NCBI RefSeq assembly: GCF_022376445.1
Contig: NW_025954963.1
Span: forward strand, 744,001 to 808,000
DNA: 64,000 nucleotides
Source: Fomitopsis serialis
Lineage: Eukaryota > Basidiomycota > Agaricomycetes > Polyporales > Fomitopsidaceae
Direction: 5' to 3'
Shown here: piece after piece, positions 1 to 9,871 of the stretch
Position numbering within the stretch: the first letter of the stretch is position 1
How the letters are laid out: every line of letters begins with the position of its first letter
The notes under the pieces: generated by a model
The model's input: the letters and a program-made list of their open reading frames with translations, nothing else
The model's database searches: none
Told to the model about the DNA's origin: nothing
Position numbers and translations under genes: made by a program

Positions 1-1705
1 TGGGCCTCGCATTGAGCTTCTTCAGGATAGCCTCTTTGTCCACCGGGCCCGGAACAGGATATGACCTACGCGACGCTGTCTCCGGCCTCCCAGCCGTCTG
101 TGCGTACCTCGCCTCGGAAGGGTGCGTTGATGCAGCTCTGCATGCCCATGATAGTGCTCATGAACGCGTAGGTCGAGCAATGGAGACGTCCCTGAGAAGG
201 TGGCCCAGACCGCGTCCTGCCTCGCGCCCAAGGTCTGGCGCGCCACAGTCAAGACCGTCCGCGCCGCCCTAGACGCAGTCGCTGCGCGGGAGCAAGAGCA
301 AGGAGATGCGCCGCTTGAATATCAAGACTTGATCTCGCAGAACAAACTGAGGAGACCCGCGTTCGTTGCCGCGTGCATGAATGATGTGGAGAAGTCGCTG
401 CTGAAGACGGGGCAGCTCCCCGAGGAGCTTCACCCTCCTAGTGAATCATTGAAGGTTTCTGTGTTTGTGTGGGTCTTGCAGAGCTTGTTTAAGGTATGCT
501 AGTCCTGTTGCGAGGGTGCGTTCAGGATGTTGAGGTGGCTTGGGTAGATGAGCTCCGTCACGCCTGAGAAGACGCTCAAGAGGTACGACGTTTCGCGCCG
601 GGACTACGAAGATATCGTCGAGATTCTCGAGGAGTCGTGTCAAGACGCGGCCGACAGGGTACGCAGGAAAGTAGCGGAGCTCAGGGCCACACATGTCGCG
701 GGTGTAACCGCGTCAACAGTGCCCGCTACTCAGGAATCTGCACCGTCCACCAGGACGCCGTCTTTATCCCCTTCCCGGTCTGCCCTGGCGACCGACAGCG
801 AACGCGAGCTTTCCCTGTCCCCCCACAAGACACCCTCCAAGTCTGCCTTGAGAACAGACAGCGAGCGGGAGGCCTCTCTCTCCCCGCACAAGACACCCAC
901 TCACAAGCGGAAGGTCGCCTTCGCACAGCTCGGCGACGTAGACACCGAGCTCCTCGACACGCCATCCAAGCGTCCGCGTCTCGCCTCCCCCGCGAAGCCT
1001 ACACGAAGCCAACCCGTGTCTCCCGCGAAGCCTACGCAAACTGAGTCCTCCACCCCCGCTGAGCCTGTTCAGCCTCCTCTTACACAACTACCAACCGCCG
1101 TGCCGAACCCTAGCGCGATCTCCCCCTCTAAGCCGAGTCGCCCCTCGGGTGGAGGCCCGCCGCCCCTCCCCGCACTCACCATGCCGAAGCCGTCGATTTT
1201 CCCGAGCGCGAAGTCTGCCTCGGCACAGTCTCCCCTCGACCTCCTCGCACAGCGGAGCAGCTCGCGGAGCCCCTGGAACAGCTCGTCGCCCACGCGGCCA
1301 CAGACACGCTCACAAACACAGCCGCAGCCCACGCCCAAGCCTGCGCCTCCCGCCCCCGTCGCTGGCCCGTCGACACCCAGTCGCCGTGGACGGCCTCCCA
1401 AGGCAGCGGAGGGCATGCCTATGACGCCCGCGCGGACTACGCCCGGTCGTGCTACCCCTGCGCATACGAGCCCTGGTCGCAGTCCTGCACGCCGGCGCGT
1501 CTCTGCGGCCCTCGCTGCGTTCGACGAGGACGAGGATGGGGGGAGATCGCGTCGCTTCCGCCCGGTGTTCTTGGACCAGAAGCAGTGGTTCCAGCGCGAC
1601 CCGCGGGCAGAGCGGGAGTGGAGGATGGTGGAGGCGAGGATGCGGGAGAATGGGATGGGCCCGTTGATGTTGGGGAGGGCAGGGAGGCGGCCGGTATCTG
1701 CTTGA
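1..1705 (+). CDS. ORC6: Origin recognition complex subunit 6 (5' partial)
   Basis: Smallest ORC subunit, which helps load MCM helicase at replication origins in the nucleus. Exons read <1..121, 172..493 and 548..1705; the introns (50 and 54 bp) are canonical GT-AG and phase-consistent. The 5' end lies outside the window. The N-terminal part carries a TFIIB-like helical segment: a PAVCAYLAS stretch, then QTASCLAPKVW at about nt 202-234, then a helix rich in ALDAV. The long C-terminal half is disordered and basic with many SP/TP sites, including two SPHKTP copies (about nt 820 and 885) and SPAK/SPSK motifs typical of CDK targets. It ends in a conserved-looking aromatic/basic tail (FLDQKQWFQRDPRAEREW). 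The call rests on the N-terminal motifs and the architecture; I am fairly but not fully sure. It is convergent with the next gene. Confidence 0.62.
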
Positions 1706-2014
1706 GCTTGAAGCTTGAAGCTTGGACTCTTGTGATGAAGTGTACCATTGTGTTTTGTGTTGATCGTGCTTTGTTGAGCTGTGGTATCTGCGTCGTACGT
1801 CTATAATACATGTAATGTTGATCCAATCGCGCGTTCATTGAGTGTGCTAGCTAAGACAAGACAGCGAGATAGATAGAGCAATATCGGAGAGCACCCAGCG
1901 ATCCGTAAGCAAGTATCACAGGTATACCAGAGCGTGAGTAACGTTGGAATATCAATCAATGCACAGCTCATTTTGACTTGGTTTCCACCGGAGTGTCCAG
2001 ACGGTGCGACCCCC
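1706..2014. other. Intergenic, convergent 3' ends
   Basis: AT-richer spacer between the stop codons of ORC6 (+) and the EBP-type isomerase (-). It presumably holds both 3' UTRs. Nothing else was recognised. Confidence 0.6.
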
Positions 2015-2933
2015 CTACTGCTGCTTGGTCTTGGCGTGAACCGTGCGCAACGACTTGGCAATGTGCCCATAGGAGTCAATCATGAGCCAGACGGGGATGA
2101 CCACCCAGCTGTGCGGTATCATCAGCAAACCACCATTGGGTAGTGTTTCCAGGCAACTCACATAACATTCATGAACTGTGTGAGTGACGCAGCTTGTTAG
2201 TATGCGTTCCTCACAAAGAACGGTGACAGAAAGGTACGCACGACGAGGTAGACCCAGAAATGAAGGATGTTGTCGGTGTTCAGGTACTGATTCCCGGTGA
2301 GCCATTCTGGACAGAATGTCATCCACCTGGAGAAGGGATCAACTCGGACTGAACTCTGCTTCGCGATCAGATGAGACTTGCCCTCCGTAGAGCTCCGCGG
2401 TACTGAGGACGACAATCCAATAGTGTCGGGCGGGATCGTTCCGGGCGAGCTGCGTGAGGATGTAGCAGCATAGCGGGCCGGCACCGAGCACTGTCAGAAT
2501 CTCGAGTGAGACGACTGTCGGGTCCGAGAAGCCCCAGCGAGCGTCAGCCCTGGTATATTCCTTCCCTGTGCACGTTGTTAACAAGACATTCATGCTAGAG
2601 GCACAAGCGGAAGTCGCACATAGCTCCGCGAAGGGACCCTCGCTGGTGTTAACCTGGCGCCCGAAAGTTGACAGCCAAAGGAACGAGCCCTCGAACGTGA
2701 AGTGGATCATAGCGTCGAAAGCCTACTCATTGGGGTCATTCAGCACACAATCCTCTGTGTTGTTGCCACGAGCGTACCAGCCATATCCAAGTGAACTTGT
2801 CTTGCTGGCTTGCGGTTGCGGGGAGGTACTTCTTGGACGAGAAGTACGCGGCGAGGCCGACGACCGCCACGAAGCCGAGCGAGTATGCGGAAGTCTCGGT
2901 GAAGACGGGGAGGGTCTCAGCGGCGCTGGACAT
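2015..2933 (-). CDS. EBP: EBP-type (emopamil-binding) sterol delta8-delta7 isomerase
   Basis: Predicted ER membrane enzyme that shifts the sterol B-ring double bond from C8 to C7. Exons on the minus strand: 2779..2933, 2620..2722, 2382..2565, 2242..2326, 2162..2175, 2015..2108; 211 aa, all phases consistent. Four to five hydrophobic helices are visible. Expected active-site features are present: HFTFE (His-x3-Glu) after the second helix, KEYTRADARWG, a Glu in VVSLEIL, and tryptophans in HFWVYL and IWVVIPVW. Intron 3 (2327..2381) starts with GCAAGT, so it is a GC-AG intron, and exon 5 is only 14 nt. The start ATG at 2933 opens with a typical short luminal leader before helix 1. It shares a 323-bp divergent upstream region with the PLK4-like gene. 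It belongs to the EXPERA/EBP family and is unrelated to yeast ERG2. Confidence 0.85.
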
Positions 2934-3256
2934 GACGACTATGCGATGTGCCTAGGAGAGGGGGTGGTTGGGCGCGAAGGAGGCGTGGGCCCTGGGAGTG
3001 GTCGTTGCTGGAGGCCATGTTGGATGCGCGTCTGTATGAAGCTCGATCATCCGATCACCTTCCCCGCATTCTCGGCGCGGCAATGTCCTTGTCACCGACA
3101 CCGACATTGTCACAGTTCGACTCTCGTCCCGTCGTGACGAACCACCATCTTCCGAGTCGCAACTCGACGATTCATCTCATTGAGGGACTCCCGGGGACAG
3201 CTCTCCTTCTACAGACCCACCTATTTAACATCTACGACTTCTCGTTAGCGAAGAAG
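2934..3256. other. Divergent intergenic region EBP / PLK4-like
   Basis: 323 bp between two start codons on opposite strands, presumably a shared promoter. A TATTTAAC box-like sequence lies near 3222. No other element was recognised. Confidence 0.45.
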
Positions 3257-6200
3257 ATGCCAATGCGCTCAAGGTCCAGTAGTTGCAGCTCCGACCATGC
3301 AGCTGAGGAGTTGGACAGCATCTCAGTCAGTACACTTCACATGTTTGAATCACATTGCTGACTCTTGTCGCCAGAATTATGCGGTACACGAGGAGATTGC
3401 CCGAGGCACCACCTCCGTGGTGTATCGCGCAACTTGCAAACGCGGTCGCCTACGGAACCGCCAAGTAGCCCTCAAGAAGGTGCGTCGACAGATTACCATC
3501 TCTTCTCCACCACGACGCTGATGCCGGCACAGACCTCGAACTCCAAACTTAACGAGGCCTCGGAGGATCGTCGTAACGAATCCACCGCTCTGCACCAAAC
3601 ACTCCATCATCCAGGCATCGTCACTCTTTTCTCCGAATTCTCTACGCCATCGGACAAGTACCAGGTGCTAGAATATTGCCCTCGAGGATCATTGTCAAGT
3701 CTCCTCCGTTCACGCTGCCCATCAGTTTTGTCTGAGGAAGAACTGAGAGGAATTGTGAAGAGCCTTGTGCATGCTCTCACATACTTGCGCAAGCAGCGCG
3801 TCCTGCATGGAGACATCAATCCGGACAATACACTACTCACAGACGACCTTCGCGCCGTATGTATTGGTTCATTTTGATATGCTAGTTGCGTTGACAGTCG
3901 CTCTGCAGAAGCTGTCGTGCTTTGGACAGGCTGTCCGGTTACCAACTATGAATCCAACAGTTTCAATGTTTCGTCAAACAAACGCTTATACTGCTCCGTA
4001 CGTTACCCCTACTTGAACTCGGGTCTCACGCCTGATGTAGTTTATAATGAAGAGAGATTATCTCTCACAGCTCCCACGGCTTCAGTGTTGACATATGGTC
4101 TCTCGGCTGCCTGATGTTGACCTGCCTTACCGGTACCCCTTCTACTGAGGTGAGTGCACCGTATCACACCTCCGCACATCAGCCCTGATTCGCATTGAGG
4201 CGTTCTTTGCGGCTAATGCACCCCATGTTCCTCTCCCGACGCTAGAGATCTCATCCGTCATATGTTACAGAAAGTACGTCTGGCGTCCTCTGACATTCGC
4301 ATTCATATGTATGTCTCTCTGCGAGCAGGACCCAAATCGTCGCATTCCCTTGCACCGCATACTCTCGCATGCATTCTTCGAGCCCACCTTGAATGTGGAA
4401 CCTTTCACTCGCCCACCTCCGCCGCAAGGCTCTGACAAAGAGAATGAAATGACCCCGCGCCCTATAAAGCAATCCAAATATCCTGCGTTGCTCTCCAAAG
4501 GCGCCCCTCCTTCCAGAGGCACATTCTCTGATCGTCAGCCCGAGCCAGCCATAGGCAGGACGCCTCTTACAGACACCCGGAACCGCGATCTACGGAGGGT
4601 CCTCAGTGACGAGCTGAGCGAATCCGCTGCGCCTTCTGCCGTCGCAAGACGGTTCGCATCTGCACCGCAATCCAGCTCCGTGGGGACCAAAGCCCTGCGA
4701 TTCCTTTCATCTCAGTCGAGGCAGCTGGGGATACATTCGATACCTACAACCCCTGCGTTGACTGACGACACTGCGTCTGTCGCCTCCGGGGAAGACATAA
4801 CGTATGACGAGGACATACCACAAGTGGTAATCGGAAAACACTCTGGGACTCCGGGAATAGGACATCCTCTCCTCTCCCGTCCGCAGTCTGTCGAGGGCCA
4901 CAACGTCCCGCATCCGACGCACAAGGCTCGTATCGGATCTCAGTCGTCGCAGGAGCGCACTGCCGTGGGATCTGGCGCTCCGTCGATAGGGCAGCGGTCA
5001 AGAACCCCGTCCACTGCTGTCGTGACATCCAAAGCGCCTATCCCGCGACAGGAGAGGCGGACAGTCTCAGCACCGCGTGTGGCGCCACCGGTTCCTCACT
5101 CTGCATCGGAGACAATATCCACGGCCTATCTCAGCCCACAGACGCATAAGGTTGCCCATGGACAGCTCGTGATCCTCCCGTCGAAGTCTCTGCTCGTCGA
5201 TTTTCGAGAGGGCGACAGACGGCGGGGCAAGAAGGGTAATGAAGTGTTGTTGATCAGTCCTGACGGTGACACGGTACGTGCGCTCCCGTCAAGGATGTCC
5301 GTGGACGACCATGGGTTGATGATATCTCGTAGATTCATGTTTATAGCGCACCCCACTTGAGCACGCCGTGTTGCTTAGCAGAGCCTTTGGCTACTTACGC
5401 CCTGAGTGGGCTGCCTGAGGCGTATAGGAAAGCCTACGAAGATGCGAACCGGCTCGTAAATCAACTCAAGCAGCGCATACCCCAAGTACACTAATTCATT
5501 CTCTCTCCCATGATTCCACTCATGCCCTCTCTCTAGTTGGTACTGTACAAGCCAGACCACAAGTGCATTCTAATGGCGAACGAGCCGTTAGGCGACATCG
5601 AGCTGACGTTCGGCAGAGGCCCCCTTCCAGACAGCTTGAAGGCGACTGACCCCTCAATGAGCAATGAGCCGCATATGCGTATCACACTCCGACGACGACG
5701 CCAAGCGGTCGAGATTGCGCGCTTCATCCCTTCTGCGCACACCGAAGTCAAGGCGGGCACGGGCGAATGGATACGGAAGGTGCTTCCGCTGGCGATGAAC
5801 TACCTCTGTGTCTCGGAGGATACTCTAGCCGCGCTTGAGCCTGGCGAACGAGACGGGCTGGAGCAACTGGCTAGGTTCTTGCGACTCTGTGAAGCGCTGG
5901 AGACTCAGGAAAGAGAGCTCAGGGGACAAGAAATTGCTGCAGACACTATGCTACAGCGTGCGGCGACCTCTGAGGACGACAATGACAGTCTCGATGAACA
6001 TGGCGTCAAGACACATCCGGAGAATGGACTCACTGGGCTAGGTCGACGTCGTGCTCAATCGCAAACGTCAACTGTGGGTGCGATGATACCTGACGATGAA
6101 GATGGTACCCTGGCGACTATGGCAACCAGAGCATCTTCATCTAGCGCAAGTGTATTGCCGTCTATCGAGCTCGCTCCGCGTCCCTCGAAATTCTCTACGG

Positions 6201-6624
6201 GTCTACAGTCACGACTCGGGGTCACAAATACTGGTTTCGGGTCTCATACTAGCTCTAGCCTTGGCTTCGGCTCAGCACGTCCGCCTACCTCGCTGCCTGT
6301 GTCCTGTGCTAAGTCTGGATCTGGCTCAATGAACCGGCTCGGCTCCAACGGCTCTTCGGATGGTCATGGCAATCCGGAAACAAGATTCATAGCCTCAATC
6401 GGATGGTGCATGCGAACTACTTCGTGCGGCTTGCAATCGTACAAGCTCATGTTACAAGATGGTGCCACGCTCGCGGTCGACGTGTCCGAGACTGGAGAAG
6501 ACGTCTGGTACGCCAAGTCCCCCAGGAGCAACCCTGTAAGCACACAGCTCGCTGCGTACCGTCGTATTCGAAGCTGATCGAGTCTCGTTGCCAGACATCT
6601 TCCGGCTGTCTGCTGAAAAGCTGA
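3257..6624 (+). CDS. PLK4: PLK4/SAK-type polo kinase, predicted pseudokinase
   Basis: Exons: 3257..3325, 3375..3479, 3533..3856, 3909..3997, 4071..4149, 4200..4273, 4329..5273, 5333..5485, 5537..6535, 6595..6624 (about 945 aa). Kinase domain: a weak glycine loop (ARGTTSVVYRA), the VALKK lysine, an alpha-C Glu, catalytic loop HGDINPDN instead of HRD, and SCFG where DFG is expected (3915..3926), so the metal-binding Asp is Cys. FSVDIWSLG and DPNRRIPLHRILSH mark the C-lobe. After a roughly 300-residue linker come a cryptic-polo-box-like pair (QLVILPSKSLLVDF; EVLLISPDGDT; LPEAYRKAYEDANRLV; LVLYKPDHKCILMANEP) and a PB3-like segment (ASIGWCMRTTSCG, MLQDGATLAVDV), in the PLK4 order. Exon 6 needs one extra base in the CCC at 4235..4237; a donor at 4161 would avoid this but would drop part of the C-lobe. 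In animals PLK4 drives centriole duplication; the role here is unknown. Confidence 0.78.
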
Positions 6625-7024
6625 TCCTCAACGTATCGACGATTCAAGATGTTCATCGACATGTTCCGCGATAATTAGTGTTTGATTATCGAGTTACTTC
6701 CACTTCTTCGCTTCTACCAAAGGCTTCGCTTGTAACGCATCATCAGCTACTTAGTAGCATACATACACTGGTTAATTGTACTCGTCATATATATTTATTG
6801 AATCCATGCAACAAGCGACGCTGCATTTCCTCAGTGGACGCATTCGAACAACCCGACTTACCCGATCTGTCCTCGAACAGATCATGCATCTCAGATCCAT
6901 GTGTGACAGACGCGTGACCGAGCGCGGAGGTGACGCGTCCCGGTCCAGGCGCTTCCGATCGCAGGTTCGCGCTCGCCTTCAAGGTTCCCTCGCTGCTCAA
7001 GGTTCTAACTCTCTCAAAGTGAAT
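6625..7024. other. Intergenic region PLK4-like / RPN13
   Basis: 400 bp between two genes in the same direction, holding the 3' UTR of the kinase and the promoter of RPN13. An AT-rich TATATATTTATT lies near 6788. An in-frame extension upstream of the RPN13 ATG is judged non-coding. Confidence 0.4.
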
Positions 7025-8164
7025 ATGGCCGACCCGCGCATTGCGTTCAAGGCTGGCCGGTGCTTCCGGCGCGAGAACACCAACTTTGTCGACGTGGAGC
7101 CGACGAAGGGCGCGATCATACTGCAGAATGGCGAAGACGGCTTGCTGCATTTCATGTGGAAGGACAGGTCGACGAATGATATCGAGGAGGTACGTGCCTA
7201 CAACACGAGGTGTCTGGTCTGTGACTGAGTGGGCATTGTCTAATGTAGGACTTGATTCTGTTCCCTGGCGAAGCGACGCTGGTAAAGGTGGACCAGTCAG
7301 CATGGGGGCGGACGTATGTCCTCAAATTCTCGTCCTCGAACCAAAGACATTTGTGAGTCTCCCATTCAGCAAGTTGGCTGCGCCATTCTCATGATGTGTA
7401 GTTCTGGATGCAGGTAGTTCACAGCTAAATACAGCGCAGTGCCATGACCTGACATCGGAACAGGACGCAGACTCGAGCAGAGATGCCGAGTTCGTGAGCA
7501 ACGTCAATCGACTCTTGACTGACCCTCAGATGGTCCCAATTTGGTCCGCACCGGGTGCGAGCTCTGAGCCGCAAGCATCGACATCCTCCGCCCCTGCCGC
7601 GGGCTCGTCACAAGCTGCTTCGACGTACGTGTTCAGCATTCAGTTCGACCAAGCATGACGCGTCTAACAGTAGCCTCAGATCGCAGGCTACTTCTGGTGC
7701 ACAGGCGACACCGGAGCAACTGGCGCAGATGCAGCAGATCCTCGCATCCTTCGCCGCACAAGGCGCGCAACAACAACAGCCAGGTTCGTCAGCCCAGAAC
7801 CTCTCCCTCGACGCTGACCGACGCCACTCCGCCCAGAACTCTCCCTTGTAGACATCCTGACCCCGCCAATCTCACTCCGCTCTTTAGCTCCCACCCCGAG
7901 CTCGTCCAGGCGCTCTTCCCGTACCTGCCACCCGACCTGCCGACGCCGCCGAACGAGGAGACGCTGCGGCAGATCATAGCGTCGCCGCAGTTCCGGGGTG
8001 CTGTGCGGAGCTTCGACCAGGCGCTGAGGACGGGCTTGCTCGGTGGGCTCGTGAGGGGGCTAGGTCTGCCGGAGGAGGCGGGAACTGGGGTTGAGGCGTT
8101 CTTGAATGCGATTCAGGAGCAAGCGAGACAGGAGGATGGTGGTGACCGGATGGATACGGATTAA
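7025..8164 (+). CDS. RPN13: Proteasomal ubiquitin receptor Rpn13 (ADRM1)
   Basis: Subunit of the 26S proteasome cap that binds ubiquitin and, in many species, recruits the deubiquitinase UCH37. Exons: 7025..7189, 7249..7353, 7402..7413, 7464..7624, 7671..7783, 7852..8164. The N-terminal Pru domain begins MADPRIAFKAGR and includes LHFMWKDR, DLILFPGEA and WGRTYVLKF, then FWMQ on a 12-nt exon. The C-terminal DEUBAD domain reads NLTPLFSSHPELVQALFPYL through ASPQFRGAVRSFDQALRTG and ends in an acidic DRMDTD tail. Two junctions are each one base short of the conserved frame: between exons 2 and 3 (only 11 of the 12 nt needed for H-F-F-W), and in CCCC 7861..7864 before the ANLTP motif. Assembly under-calls are the likeliest cause. 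Confidence 0.85.
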
Positions 8165-8327
8165 GGGCTGCGTTGGTTGTTAGTATGTATTGCTTCTATG
8201 AGACGTCTCATCGAATGGGGAGTCATGAGGGTTACGTGAGCGGGTCGTGAGTGAGAGTAAGTCATGATGTTGTACACCCGTATGTGAGATACAATGTCCC
8301 TCTGGCGCACTACTATACAAGATAGGA

Positions 8328-9498
8328 TCAATGGCTGCGCCCCGCTAGCCATTGTAGAACAATATCTCTATGGCTGATATTAGCAAACGGCGGAGCAGAT
8401 GACAACAGGACTCACAGGTTGTGCTGGCTTTTCATCGAGCACTGCCGTAAACGTGAGAAGGTGCGAAGATCATGAGAAGAGAAGCTGCGCGTACCGAATA
8501 GCACTGATGTCATTGAGAAGTTTATGAGTATCTCCTTGAGCGCCTGACATATGAGAGAGCACGTACAGATACAGGTCTGTTTTGAATCTTGTCTAGTTGC
8601 CTATACGCACGGTTAGCCCGTCCGATCACAAAGTAACAGCCCAGACATGCGTACAGCGCCTTGATCAGCTCGTTCACAGGAGCGTGACCCTCGATGTCGT
8701 TCTTGTTCCCGAGCTGCGGTGACTCGGGTGAGAGAGCGGCCCCGAGCATTACAGATACTACTCACGACTAGTAACGGAACACCGTTGAGGCTGGGTTGGG
8801 ACAGCAGCTGGTGCAGCTCGAATCGAGCAGTGTCGAACTTCTCCTTCTGTGGGCGGCAGTGAGGGGGCGACATTCGGAACATCGAGTGATACGCACGTCG
8901 GAAGAGTCAACCACGAAACTGTATACTCTGGTTAGCACATCAAGACGGCGATATCACCATGGACATACATGATAGCATCAACGCCGTTACAATAGCGCTC
9001 CCATATTGACCTGTATCTTGGCTGGCCTGACGGGCAGCAGCTGCATCAGTCTCGACTGCTTCGTTAATAGATGCACGGATGAGTGCGCACCTGCAACATC
9101 CCATATCTTGAGAGTAATGTTGCCTCGACGGACCTTCCGGAAATTAAAGGCAACAGTCGGAACGACTTCTTCGCTCCACTGAGCGATATGCAGGACACGC
9201 CTGCTCAGCATGCATCGTTCAGGGAGAAGCTAGCGCTCAGAGAACTCACCTGGCCGGAACCTATGACGTTCACGAAGGAAGTCTTTCCGGACGCCTTGTG
9301 CACAGCGGTCAGTGAGACGGCCTTTACGCAGAACACCTGGCATACCTGCAGCCCGACGACTGATATCTCAGCCTGCTTGGAGAAGAATAGCCTGATTAGG
9401 TGCGACCGTAACAACTAGAGTCAGCCGTCGGTATCATACTGGCGGGACCCGACTTGCCCGCTGAACCACTGAAACAGAGAGGTAAAGAAGGAGGCCAT
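8328..9498 (-). CDS. ARL8: ARF-like small GTPase Arl8
   Basis: Lysosome/vacuole-type Arf-like GTPase. Twelve minus-strand exons: 9440..9498, 9346..9391, 9250..9294, 9091..9178, 8969..9026, 8897..8918, 8766..8846, 8655..8713, 8567..8600, 8495..8503, 8416..8441, 8328..8367; 188 aa, the usual size, with every phase consistent. P-loop GLQASGKT, switch region [32 protein letters not shown], and guanine-specificity motif LGNKND are all present. The N-terminus ([12 protein letters not shown]) is an amphipathic helix without a myristoylated Gly, as in Arl8 and unlike Arf1. One exon is only 9 nt (C-Y-S). The C-terminal [11 protein letters not shown] also fits Arl8. Very intron-dense for its size. Confidence 0.9.
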
Positions 9499-9871
9499 GA
9501 TTCCGGGCCAGAAATGTGTCGCACGACTGGGAGATGGAGGTGTAAGTCAAACACGGCTGCGATTGCCCGACAATGACACTGGCTGTGTGGATCTTAGCCT
9601 TCCGCGTCCAAGCGGCAGTCGTCTCGATTCTCGAGCGCCGGCGCAGCGGGGACGCGTCTAATCACGTGCATAGCATGGGCACCACATCGTCCGCGAGTTT
9701 TCGTGTGCGGCACTGGCACCAATAGCTACCTTTGGCCCGTCATTCATACCCGGGCCTGTCGACGGCGGCGTACATTTCGCCTGAGCAAATTGTAGACAAT
9801 GTTCCCATTTAGAACTCCACATAACACTAGTCTAAGAAACGGACTAGGCTCGTCCGTCCGAACAGTACGGT
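9499..9871. other. Intergenic region upstream of ARL8
   Basis: 373 bp between the ARL8 start and the stop of the next minus-strand gene. It holds the ARL8 promoter and the neighbour's 3' UTR. Nothing further was recognised. Confidence 0.4.

Noticed and set aside
4161..4245. Alternative splicing of the PLK4-like gene with a GTATCA donor at 4161 that keeps the frame without any base correction.
   Set aside because: It uses a weak donor and deletes part of the kinase C-lobe, whereas a 50-bp intron 4150..4199 plus one missing C gives a complete lobe; kept as second choice.
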